Origin: Bacteroidaceae bacterium
Lineage (GTDB): Bacteria > Bacteroidota > Bacteroidia > Bacteroidales > Bacteroidaceae
Direction of reading: 5' to 3'
NCBI GenBank assembly: GCA_017445925.1
Contig: JAFSRW010000057.1
Span: 1 to 64,000, forward strand
DNA: 64,000 bases
Shown: positions 8,215 to 15,233 of the stretch, one piece after another
Layout: each line of letters starts with the position of its first letter
Position numbering within the stretch: position 1 is the first letter of the stretch
Program-made: the position numbers and the translations under genes
The notes under the pieces: model-generated
Told to the model about the DNA's origin: nothing
What the model saw: the letters and a program-made list of their open reading frames with translations, nothing else
Databases searched by the model: none

Positions 8215-8985
8215 TTAATATATAAACGGTATAATTCTCTTTCTGTTTCCTACGGCAGTGTTGCCAAACTCATTGCGGTATTTCTTATGGATAGCATGGG
8301 CACGAGGTACCAGATTAGCAGCTGTCCACCAAACGAATACCCAAGCAGCAGGTGAGCCTGCTATGATGGCAAAGCCTGTCCACTCTAACAATTCGCCCAA
8401 GTAGTTTCCGCTGGTGACAAGGTGGTACATACCGCCCTTGGGCAGATAGTGTTTGGTATCACCGGGCTTGCGCAAGTTGCGGATTACGTGGTCGGAATGC
8501 AGGTTGATGCCCATTCCTATAAAGAAGACAATGAATCCTATTATGGCTGTTCCATGTGTAAAGTAGCTCCAGCCCTCCTGGTATGCCTCTTGTGGGAACC
8601 AGTAGAGTCCGCCTCCCTGCATGATGCCGTTGATAACATTGAATGTTACACCAGAAAGCATGATGGTAACAGGCATTTTGCTTTCACCTGACATCAGGAA
8701 GGGGAAGATAAAACTGCGCTGGAAGTAATGCAATAGGAACAGTCCTAACAGCACTATCTGGGGAGCAACTGTAGAGCCTCCGCTTGTGAGCCAGATAATA
8801 ACCATAGTCAGGAAGGCAGGAGTTTCCATCAGCACCCACCCTACCTTATTATTGATACTCAAACCCCATTCCTTGGTGCGGAATTGTCCATAGCCGGCAG
8901 TAATAAAATACAGGCTAATGAAGACAATCAATCCTAAAACGGTCATACCTGCCAGCAGGTAGTTAAAAACTTCTTCTGTTATCAT
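8215..8985 (-). CDS. Steroid 5-alpha-reductase (SRD5A) homologue, integral membrane
   Basis: 256-residue membrane protein with about six to seven hydrophobic segments. Its C-terminal half matches the eukaryotic SRD5A family closely: FPFLMSGE, NVINGIMQGGGLYW, HSDHVIRNLRKPGDTKHYLP, GGMYHLVTSGNYLGELLEW and the final RKRIIPFIY. The NADPH- and substrate-site residues of that family (HSD...RKPGD, N-x3-E-x2-EW, RAH..H) are all present. It would reduce the delta-4 double bond of a 3-oxo-steroid or bile acid to the 5-alpha product. The gene starts 18 bp after the end of metY, suggesting one transcript. The downstream flavin reductase and SDR complete a set reported for bile-acid processing in gut Bacteroidales. 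Enzyme class is well supported; the natural substrate is not known. Confidence 0.88.
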   Translation of the reverse strand: MITEEVFNYLLAGMTVLGLIVFISLYFITAGYGQFRTKEWGLSINNKVGWVLMETPAFLTMVIIWLTSGGSTVAPQIVLLGLFLLHYFQRSFIFPFLMSGESKMPVTIMLSGVTFNVINGIMQGGGLYWFPQEAYQEGWSYFTHGTAIIGFIVFFIGMGINLHSDHVIRNLRKPGDTKHYLPKGGMYHLVTSGNYLGELLEWTGFAIIAGSPAAWVFVWWTAANLVPRAHAIHKKYRNEFGNTAVGNRKRIIPFIY

Positions 8986-9003
8986 GCTTCTTTATCAGGT
9001 ATT

Positions 9004-10284
9004 TTAGTCCATCTTGTTCATAGCCTGCTCTAAGTCGGCTATGATATCCTCTACGTTCTCTATGCCCACTGACAGGCGAACCAAGTCGGGGGCTACACCA
9101 GCCTCGAGCAACTGCTCGTCGCTGAGCTGACGGTGTGTATGACTGGCAGGATGCAGCACACAGGTGCGTGCATCAGCTACATGGGTAACAATGCTGATGA
9201 AATCCAGGTTGTCCATGAACTTGATGGCATCCTCGCGTGTACCCTTCAGACCGAAGGCAATTACGCCACATGAGCCGTTGGGCAGATATTTCTGTCCCAA
9301 CTCGTAGTATTTGTTGCCAGGCAGACCGCAGTAGTTTACCCAACCCACCTTGGGATTCTTTTCCAACCATTCAGCTACCTTCTGCGCATTAGCACAATGC
9401 TGACGCATACGCAGATGAAGGGTTTCCAGACCCAAGTTCAGCAGGAATGCGTTCTGGGGGCTGGGAATGCTACCTAAGTCGCGCATCAACTGGGCAACGA
9501 GCTTGGTCATGTAAGCCATTTTACCAAACGCCTTAGTGTAGGTCAGGCCGTGATAGCTCTCGTCAGGCGTAGTCAAACCAGGGAACTTGTCAGCGTGAGC
9601 ATCCCAGTCGAAGTTGCCGCTATCAACTATACAACCTCCTACCTGAGTAGCGTGGCCGTCCATATACTTGGTGGTGCTGTGGGTAACGATGTCGCAACCC
9701 CACTCAAATGGACGACAGTTGATGGGCGTAGCAAAGGTGTTATCTACAATCAGGGGCACACCATGCTTGTGAGCCATCTTGGCAAAACGCTCGATGTCGA
9801 ATACATTACCGCCAGGGTTGCTGATGGTCTCGCCGAAGAAGCACTTGGTGTTGGGACGGAACTCCTTCTCGATGCGCTCATCCTCCCAATCGGGGTCGAT
9901 GAATGTGCACTCGATGCCCAGTTTCTTCATCGTCACGCCAAAGAGATTATATGTTCCGCCATAGATGCTGTTGGAAGTGATAAAGTGGTCGCCAGCCTCG
10001 CAGATATTGAAGATAGCATAGAAGTTGGCTGCCTGTCCGCTTGAGGTAAGCATGGCGCCCACACCGCCTTCAAGGGCTGCAATCTTTTTGGCAACAGCAT
10101 CGTTGGTGGGATTGGCCAGACGGGTATAGAAGTAGCCGCTGTCCTTTAGGTCGAACAGACGGGCCATCTGCTCGCTGGTATCATATTTGAATGTTGTACT
10201 CTGATAGATGGGCAACTGCTGAGGTTCGCCCTTTGTTGGCTTCCATCCGCCATGAATGCAGATAGTCTCTAAGTTTCTTTTCAT
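9004..10284 (-). CDS. metY: O-acetylhomoserine sulfhydrylase (Cys/Met metabolism PLP enzyme)
   Basis: Makes homocysteine from O-acetylhomoserine and sulfide in methionine synthesis. The 426 residues carry the hallmarks of this fold: ETICIHGGWKP, YQSTTFKYDTSEQMA, SSGQAANFYAIFN, VDNTFATPINCRPFEWG and the PLP-lysine motif THSTTKYMDGHATQVGG. Near the C-terminus are HPASHTHRQL and VRLSVGIENVEDI. Length and motifs favour MetY over MetB or MetC. It is first in a close same-strand series with the 5-alpha-reductase gene 18 bp downstream. Upstream (10285-10371) are T-rich sequence and tandem TTTACGG-type repeats. No SAM riboswitch or clear -7 element was seen there. Confidence 0.93.
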   Translation of the reverse strand: MKRNLETICIHGGWKPTKGEPQQLPIYQSTTFKYDTSEQMARLFDLKDSGYFYTRLANPTNDAVAKKIAALEGGVGAMLTSSGQAANFYAIFNICEAGDHFITSNSIYGGTYNLFGVTMKKLGIECTFIDPDWEDERIEKEFRPNTKCFFGETISNPGGNVFDIERFAKMAHKHGVPLIVDNTFATPINCRPFEWGCDIVTHSTTKYMDGHATQVGGCIVDSGNFDWDAHADKFPGLTTPDESYHGLTYTKAFGKMAYMTKLVAQLMRDLGSIPSPQNAFLLNLGLETLHLRMRQHCANAQKVAEWLEKNPKVGWVNYCGLPGNKYYELGQKYLPNGSCGVIAFGLKGTREDAIKFMDNLDFISIVTHVADARTCVLHPASHTHRQLSDEQLLEAGVAPDLVRLSVGIENVEDIIADLEQAMNKMD

Positions 10285-10319
10285 CCTTTATTTTTATTTT
10301 TGTTTTTGTCTTATTATCA

Positions 10320-10363
10320 ACCGTAAACCGTAAACTGTAAACCGTAAACCGTAAACGGTAAAC
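10320..10363. repeat. Tandem CCGTAAA-word repeat upstream of metY
   Basis: About six heptamers of CCGTAAA and near variants (CTGTAAA, CGGTAAA) in head-to-tail order between metY and the GH43 lipoprotein gene. It is the reverse complement of the TTTACGG word at 970-1002 and 11625-11650. Confidence 0.75.
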
Positions 10364-10371
10364 TAATTCAG

Positions 10372-11610
10372 TTATTCTTCGTCTTCAATGTCAAAATCGT
10401 CCTCCTCCTCATCTTCTTCATCCACTTCCATTTCTTCCTCATCATTGTCCTCGTCGTCATCTACATCAAAGCTTAATGTCTTCTGTTTATGGAATTTGGT
10501 AACTCCTTGCTTTACGGTTAGAACTCCGTCATCGTTTATCTCCAGCGGACTGATCAGCACCACGCGTTCTGCTGGGTTGTCTGTCATACGTCCGTGATAG
10601 ACACAGTAACGTTCTTCATCGGGCAGAGTAATAACCATACAGTGGCCTGTGCCCAGCACATCTCCATGTTTCTGCAGCACGGGATTGTTGGCTGCTTTCT
10701 TGAAGGGGCCCAAGGGGCTCTTGCTGGTAGCATAACCTACGGCATAGTATTCGCCACCATAGTGGTTGGCGCTATACATTATATAATAGGTATCTCCTTC
10801 GCGGAAGATGTAGCTTCCTTCTGTCCATCGGCGGTTCACCTCTTTGTGTGTAGCGCTACGGCTTTCCCATTCTGCCTGGGCATCGTTCAGTTTCTTGGGA
10901 GGACACAGCAACAATTGAGGTTCACCTATCACGCCGCTAAAGTCGGGTTCCATCTCCACACCATACACCCAGCTCTCTTCTATGTTGTCATAGACGCCAG
11001 CTTTCTTCAGACTATCGGCAATCTCACTCTCCACACTGTGCTTGTAGCAGCAACGACTGAAGTACAGGTAGCATTTGCCCGTCTCATCATCGAAGTAAAC
11101 ATTGGCATCGATAATGGGATATTCAGGATTAAAGATGGGACGGTCGTAGAGATCCTCGAAAGGACCTGTTGGCGAATCGCTCACAGCCACGCCAATCTTG
11201 AAGTTCTCTCCCTCGTTGGTGGGATTCTCCTTGTAGTTGGCGCTGAAGAACATATAGTATCTGCCGTCGCGCTCGTATACCTCAGGTGCCCAGAAGCAGT
11301 TTACGTTCCACTGGTCGGTCTGACCTCCCTGATAAACCTTGCCGCAGGGTACCCAGTCGCTTAGGCTGTCGCTTACGTAAGCCTCAAAGCCATCCTCCAA
11401 GGATGTGCCGTACATATAATATTTGCCGTCGCTGGCGTGCAGCAGGAAGGGGTCGCCAAACTTCAGGGGCAACGGGTTGCTCCACGAAAAGTTGTAATCC
11501 TCACTTTCAAGAAAGCTCTCAATCTTTTTCTCATAACTGCAACCAATGCAGCCAGTCAGTACACAACTTGCCATAAGGCAAAGCATCAGGCTAATACTCT
11601 TGTAATTCAT
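10372..11610 (-). CDS. GH43-family glycoside hydrolase lipoprotein with an acidic tail
   Basis: 412 residues. A lipoprotein signal ends in LTGC (Cys ~21), so the enzyme should be membrane-anchored and outside the cytoplasm. The five-bladed propeller family signatures are FGDPFLLHASDGKYYMYGTS (general-base Asp), YPIIDANVYFDDETGKCYLYF and RRWTEGSYIFREGDTYYIMY (acid Glu), followed by GTGHCMVITLPDEERYCVYHG. The likely activity is on arabinose- or xylose-containing glycans; the exact substrate cannot be read from the motifs. Residues ~382-412 are almost entirely Asp/Glu, which is unusual for a secreted hydrolase. Tandem-word repeats lie on both sides of the gene. Confidence 0.85.
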   Translation of the reverse strand: MNYKSISLMLCLMASCVLTGCIGCSYEKKIESFLESEDYNFSWSNPLPLKFGDPFLLHASDGKYYMYGTSLEDGFEAYVSDSLSDWVPCGKVYQGGQTDQWNVNCFWAPEVYERDGRYYMFFSANYKENPTNEGENFKIGVAVSDSPTGPFEDLYDRPIFNPEYPIIDANVYFDDETGKCYLYFSRCCYKHSVESEIADSLKKAGVYDNIEESWVYGVEMEPDFSGVIGEPQLLLCPPKKLNDAQAEWESRSATHKEVNRRWTEGSYIFREGDTYYIMYSANHYGGEYYAVGYATSKSPLGPFKKAANNPVLQKHGDVLGTGHCMVITLPDEERYCVYHGRMTDNPAERVVLISPLEINDDGVLTVKQGVTKFHKQKTLSFDVDDDEDNDEEEMEVDEEDEEEDDFDIEDEE

Positions 11611-11690
11611 AATTCATAATTAATTTACCGTTTACCGTTTAGCGTTTAGCGAATAATTTTCAACTTGAAAAATTCTTCACTTTTCACTTC
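11603..11690. repeat. Cluster of three tandem-word repeats upstream of the GH43 lipoprotein gene
   Basis: Positions 11603-11625 are AATTCAT repeats, 11625-11651 are TTACCGT/TTAGCGT repeats, and 11673-11690 are TTCACTT repeats. They overlap the start of the GH43 lipoprotein gene on one side and reach the end of the carbonic-anhydrase-like gene on the other. No promoter consensus was recognised in the gap. Confidence 0.7.
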
Positions 11691-12292
11691 TCTCCTCTCC
11701 CCGGAGAGGGGTTGGGGGTGAGGCTGTATTCTTCACTCGTGGTTACTATTTGGGTGTTAGCTGGGTCGGAATCCGCTTTGCGGAACCAGTCGCTATACTC
11801 TATGTAATGAGCCGCGTAGGTCTTGTTCAAGGCTTGCGCCTGAGCGGGATCTACCTTCTTGATGAACTTGGCAGGCACGCCGCCCCAGAGTTCACCATCG
11901 CCAATCTGCGTGTTGCTTAGCACCAAGGCACCAGCAGCTACAATGGCTCCTTTGCCCACAACGGCGTGGTCCAAAACTGTAGCACCCATTCCCACCAAGG
12001 CACCGTCCTTAATCTCGCATCCGTGCAGGGTTACGCTATGGCCGATGGTCACATCGTCGCCCAAGATGCAGGGAGCCTTACCGTTTAGGGTATGAATGCA
12101 GGAATTGTCCTGTATGTTGGTTCGGTTTCCAATCTTCACAAAGTGGACATCGCCTCTGACCACCGCATTGAACCACACGGTGCAGTCGTCGCCCATTTCC
12201 ACATCGCCTACTATCACGGCACCTTCGCTAAAATAGCAGTGCTTGCCAAAACGGGGAGCAGGCATCCCCTCAAGTCGTTTTATTATTGCCAT
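11684..12292 (-). CDS. Gamma-carbonic-anhydrase-like left-handed beta-helix protein
   Basis: 202-residue hexapeptide-repeat protein. The core (~1-175) resembles the YrdA/gamma-CA family, with a VVRGDVHFVKIGNRTNIQDNS stretch shortened here to VVRGDVHFVKIGN, then SCIHTLN, DDVTIGHSVTLHGCEI and GMGATVLDHAVV. The three zinc histidines of the family map to His in CIHTLN, IGHSV and LHGCEI. It may bind metal and act as a trimer; carbonic anhydrase activity is not certain for this subgroup. The last ~12 residues (SLTPNPSPGRGEK) are encoded by a dispersed palindromic DNA element (11691-11725). They are not part of the fold, so the tail was probably acquired by insertion at the stop codon. Confidence 0.88.
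   Translation of the reverse strand: MAIIKRLEGMPAPRFGKHCYFSEGAVIVGDVEMGDDCTVWFNAVVRGDVHFVKIGNRTNIQDNSCIHTLNGKAPCILGDDVTIGHSVTLHGCEIKDGALVGMGATVLDHAVVGKGAIVAAGALVLSNTQIGDGELWGGVPAKFIKKVDPAQAQALNKTYAAHYIEYSDWFRKADSDPANTQIVTTSEEYSLTPNPSPGRGEK
11691..11725. repeat. REP-like palindromic element forming the C-terminus of the gamma-CA-like gene
   Basis: CTCTCCCCGGAGAGGGG followed by TTGGGGGTGAGGCT. On the minus strand it is read as LTPNPSPGRGE. Related copies are at 12371-12411, 29278-29312 and, degraded, 54783-54816. Confidence 0.8.
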
Positions 12293-12299
12293 ATTAAGG

Positions 12300-12346
12300 C
12301 CCCCTTCCTACCTCCCCCTTTGGGTGAGGAGATTATCGTTTGGGGA
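12300..12346. repeat. REP-like palindromic element between pepP and the gamma-CA-like gene
   Basis: CTACCTCCCCCTTTGGGTGAGG followed by AGATTATCGTTTGGGG. It is nearly the same as the left arm of the element at 8135-8211, including the ATTATCGTT joint, so the two are copies of one dispersed sequence. Confidence 0.75.
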
Positions 12347-12363
12347 TATTATGATTAAACATT

Positions 12364-14169
12364 CTACATTTTCTCTCCCTCGCCTTTGGAGAGGGTTGGG
12401 GTGAGGCTGTTTCTCTCTTCCTCATTCAGATAGGGGGAGAGCTCATCATATACCCGCTTGTGATACGCATTCAGATATGCAATCTCATCGGGCAGCATCA
12501 TTTCCCAGATGATGGGAGTGGTGTCTATGGGACAGAGGGTCAGCGGCTCCAACTGCAGGAATTCGCCGAACTCCGTCTTCTTGTATTCCGTTATAAGCAT
12601 GGTGTTCTCTGTGCGTGCACCATGTTCGCCGGCACGATAGATGCCTGGCTCTACGGTTACCGTCATTCCTGGGAGTAGGGGAGCCGGCATGTAGTTCATA
12701 CGGAACTGGTGAGGTCCCTCGTGTACATTCAGGTAAGAACCCACACCATGACCTGTTCCGTGCAGATAGTTGATGCCGTCCTGCCACATAGCGTAACGGG
12801 CCAGCACATCTAACTGCGTGCCGCAAGTTCCTTTGGGGAATTTGGCCATCGCCAGACGGATGTGTCCCTTCAGTACAAGGGTATAGTCCCTCTTTTCCGA
12901 TTCGGTAAGCGGACCAAGGGCGATGGTTCGTGTGATATCCGTTGTTCCATCCTGATACTGAGCTCCACTGTCCAAGAGAAGCAAGCCTTTCGGTTCCAAC
13001 TTGACATCCGTTTCAGGCGTAGCCTCGTAATGTACAATGGCACCATGAGGTCCGTATCCGGCAATCGTGTCGAACGAGATATCGCGGAACAGCGGTTGTT
13101 CTGCCCTAAGTGCAGTCAGCTTTTGGTCAACATCTATTTCCGTGGGGTAGTTGCCGCTCTTCATTGCCTGCTTCAGCCAGATGAGGAACTTCACCATAGC
13201 TACGCCATCGCGAATCATGGCGTTGCGGAAGCCCTTGATCTCTGCCTCGTTCTTGATAGCCTTCATAGGGGCAATCAGCGAGTTGTGGTCTATAACCTTG
13301 CAGGTTTCAGGCAGATGGGCTTGCAAATTCCAGTTGCTGCTGTTAGGAGCCAGCAGGAGTGTTTCACCCTTGTAAGCCTCCAACGCTTCTGTAAGGGCAG
13401 AGTAGGGTAGGGCCTTGATATTGTTCTCCTTCAGGTAGGCAACTACCTCAGGAGTAATCTTCTCGGGGTTGGTAAAGAGGGTAACCTCGCTTTGGGTCAA
13501 CAGCACGTAAGCCACAAACACAGGGTTGCAATGAACATCTGTACCACGCAGGTTCAGCAGCCAGGCTATTTCGTCCAACTGACTGACAACCGTTCCTTCG
13601 GCTCCTGCCTCTTGCAGCGCCTCACGGAGTCGTGCAATCTTGCTTTCGCAAGTCTCGCCAGCAAATTCAAGGGGGTGAATCTCAATGGGATTGGTAGGAA
13701 TGTCGGGACGGTTCTCCCAAAGTTCGTCAGCTGGATCGCCGCTTATGCACAGATGCAGATTAGCTTTTTGCAGTTCATCCATCAGACCTCTTACATCAGC
13801 CATCGTATTCACCCAACCGTCCATACCTACGTTGCTTCCTGCAGGCAGCACCTCTTGCAGCCATCGGCTGATGGTAGGTGTTTCCTCCAGTTTATCCTTC
13901 ATCAGGCGGAAAGGCGTGCCGCTCAGTTGGTCGGCAGCAGCTAAGAAGTATCTGCTATCCGTCCACAGGGCTGCATCATTCATCGTGACGACTGCCGTTC
14001 CTGCGCTGCCATCAAATCCGCTTATCCACTTGCGCGTCATCCAATGGTCAGGCACATACTCGCCGCAATGAGGGTCGGTGCTGGGGAAGATAAAGGCTTG
14101 CAATCCTTTCTCTTGCATGTATGCACGTAGCGCCTGCACGCGCGTTCCTATTTCTATGTTTTCTGCCAT
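12364..14169 (-). CDS. pepP: Xaa-Pro aminopeptidase (M24B, aminopeptidase P family)
   Basis: 601-residue cytoplasmic metallopeptidase that removes an N-terminal residue preceding proline. It has the long three-domain form: creatinase-like domains (~1-315) and the pita-bread catalytic domain (~315-570). The dinuclear metal ligands are visible as the Asp pair in LLLDSGAQYQDGTTDITRT, the His in LHGTGHGVGSYLNVHEGP, and the Glu residues in VTVEPGIYRAG and ARTENTMLI. The start chosen is ATG 14169-14167 (MAENIEIGTRVQALR). An upstream in-frame alternative adds 16 unrelated residues and would overlap the promoter. The last ~15 residues (SLTPTLSKGEGEKM) come from a dispersed palindromic element. Confidence 0.92.
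   Translation of the reverse strand: MAENIEIGTRVQALRAYMQEKGLQAFIFPSTDPHCGEYVPDHWMTRKWISGFDGSAGTAVVTMNDAALWTDSRYFLAAADQLSGTPFRLMKDKLEETPTISRWLQEVLPAGSNVGMDGWVNTMADVRGLMDELQKANLHLCISGDPADELWENRPDIPTNPIEIHPLEFAGETCESKIARLREALQEAGAEGTVVSQLDEIAWLLNLRGTDVHCNPVFVAYVLLTQSEVTLFTNPEKITPEVVAYLKENNIKALPYSALTEALEAYKGETLLLAPNSSNWNLQAHLPETCKVIDHNSLIAPMKAIKNEAEIKGFRNAMIRDGVAMVKFLIWLKQAMKSGNYPTEIDVDQKLTALRAEQPLFRDISFDTIAGYGPHGAIVHYEATPETDVKLEPKGLLLLDSGAQYQDGTTDITRTIALGPLTESEKRDYTLVLKGHIRLAMAKFPKGTCGTQLDVLARYAMWQDGINYLHGTGHGVGSYLNVHEGPHQFRMNYMPAPLLPGMTVTVEPGIYRAGEHGARTENTMLITEYKKTEFGEFLQLEPLTLCPIDTTPIIWEMMLPDEIAYLNAYHKRVYDELSPYLNEEERNSLTPTLSKGEGEKM
12371..12411. repeat. REP-like palindromic element forming the C-terminus of pepP
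   Basis: CTCTCCCTCGCCTTTGGAGAGGG followed by TTGGGGTGAGGCTG, read on the minus strand as SLTPTLSKGEGE at the end of the aminopeptidase. It is the same kind of element as at 11691-11725, only ~700 bp away. Confidence 0.8.
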
Positions 14170-14182
14170 ATTAACCCAATTT

Positions 14183-14223
14183 GGGGGCGAAGTTACGATT
14201 AAGTGAGCGGAATACAAAATAAA
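14183..14223 (-). promoter_or_regulatory. Extended promoter of pepP, shared almost exactly with the T9SS operon
   Basis: On the minus strand TTTG (14218-14215) lies 19 bp from TAACTTCG (14195-14188). The -7 is one base off TAnnTTTG. The 31 bp at 14193-14223 match 57453-57483 at 30 of 31 positions, including the whole spacer. Conservation of the spacer is far more than a -33/-7 match needs. Confidence 0.65.
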
Positions 14224-14228
14224 AGCCC

Positions 14229-14266
14229 AAAAAAAACTGCTACCCGATTCAAAAGGTAGCAGTTTT
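14229..14266 (-). terminator. Intrinsic terminator after the VanX-like gene
   Basis: Perfect 12-bp stem (AAAACTGCTACC / GGTAGCAGTTTT, 14233-14244 with 14255-14266) and a 10-nt loop. On the minus strand it is followed by a run of eight T (complement of 14229-14236). It lies 17 bp past the dipeptidase stop codon. Confidence 0.88.
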
Positions 14267-14283
14267 GCTGAAAGTCTTATGCT

Positions 14284-15084
14284 TTATTTATCCAATTGTT
14301 TCACAGGAAAGTTGAAGTAGGTGTCTGGGAAAGGTTCATCCTTTAATGTAAAGTGCCACCACTCGCTCTCTAAGCCTTTGAAACCGTGACGTAACATGGC
14401 TGCACGCAGAATCATACGATTGTGGAACTGCTCGGGAGTAATAGCACGACCAACGGGACTCTTGCTGTTATCGCCCGTAAATTCTGCCGATTCGGGATTG
14501 CCGCAGAAGTCGGGGTGACTTTCTGGTCCGAACCAGTCGAACGTGCCGCCCATATCCAACTCCTTTTCTGTTTCCATATCAAAGAGTGTCAGGTCAACGG
14601 TCGAACCTCTCGAATGACCGCTCTTGGCCATAATGTATTCCTGGTCAAAGAGAACACTCTTGTCGAGGTCGGGATAGAAATAATGCTTCATCAGCGTATC
14701 GGGTATGTCAGCCGCCCAACGCACGAAGTGGTCAACGGCCTGCTGGGGACGGTAAGCATCGTAAATCTTCAGTCGGTAGCCCAATGCCTCCACATCGTCG
14801 CTAACAGCCTTCAGGCTATCGGCAGCTATTTTGGTAAGCAGTGCCGTAGGTTCCAGATAGCCATCTACTCTTGTACCTACAAAGTTATAGGTACCAAAGT
14901 ATCTAATCTCCAGGATGGCATCGGGGACAGCATCTGTGAGGGTTACAAACTGGCTGGCATCTTCCGAGATTTCGGTCTCAGCTGTTTTCTTGTGGTTTTT
15001 ACTATCTATGCCAATGGTCACTATTACTATACCAACGGTTAACAGAGTGAGGGCAATAAGCATTCCAATTTTTGACCTATTCAT
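14284..15084 (-). CDS. D-Ala-D-Ala dipeptidase, VanX/DdpX type (M15D)
   Basis: 266 residues with an N-terminal hydrophobic segment (~6-27) that should anchor or export it to the periplasm. Family signatures are the zinc motif SGHSRGSTVDLTLFDM (the SxHxxGxAxD pattern with Thr for Ala), an Asp after it, and ESEWWHFTLKDE with the Glu and third zinc His. YDAYRPQQAVDHFVRWA is the family's YRP segment. It would hydrolyse D-Ala-D-Ala or related dipeptides released from peptidoglycan. No vanHA neighbours are present, so vancomycin resistance is not implied. A turnover or recycling role is more likely. A -7 element lies at 15120-15127 and an intrinsic terminator follows. Confidence 0.88.
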   Translation of the reverse strand: MNRSKIGMLIALTLLTVGIVIVTIGIDSKNHKKTAETEISEDASQFVTLTDAVPDAILEIRYFGTYNFVGTRVDGYLEPTALLTKIAADSLKAVSDDVEALGYRLKIYDAYRPQQAVDHFVRWAADIPDTLMKHYFYPDLDKSVLFDQEYIMAKSGHSRGSTVDLTLFDMETEKELDMGGTFDWFGPESHPDFCGNPESAEFTGDNSKSPVGRAITPEQFHNRMILRAAMLRHGFKGLESEWWHFTLKDEPFPDTYFNFPVKQLDK

Positions 15085-15119
15085 GTTAGTTTCTGGTTAA
15101 AAGTATTCGTTTGATAGGG

Positions 15120-15197
15120 CAAAGGTAGATAAAAAAGGAAAAAGGAAAAAATGAAAGAATGAAAAAATGGGAATAAACCAAAATTATTGTACCTTTG
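15120..15197. promoter_or_regulatory. Divergent -7 elements for the dipeptidase and the sialate esterase
   Basis: Minus strand: TACCTTTG at 15127-15120, 36 bp from the dipeptidase ATG. Plus strand: TACCTTTG at 15190-15197, 37 bp before the esterase ATG at 15234. The two boxes are identical octamers facing opposite ways across a 62-bp A-rich stretch. Neither has a clear -33 TTG at the usual distance. Confidence 0.55.
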
Positions 15198-15233
15198 CCA
15201 AGGAAGTGTACATTTTTAACCACTATTTTACCA

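Noticed and set aside
10285-10371. Possible SAM riboswitch upstream of metY
   Set aside because: The gap is filled by T-rich sequence and heptamer repeats; no conserved riboswitch core was seen.
10594-11364. 256-codon open frame opposite the GH43 lipoprotein gene
   Set aside because: Fully antisense to a well-supported GH43 gene, no domain recognised.
14284-15084. VanX homologue as a sign of vancomycin resistance
   Set aside because: No vanH, vanA-type ligase or regulator is nearby, and such dipeptidases are common in Gram-negative recycling.
15195-15233. Longer start (TTG) for the sialate esterase
   Set aside because: The TTG is part of the TACCTTTG -7 element; the ATG at 15234 gives a proper signal peptide.
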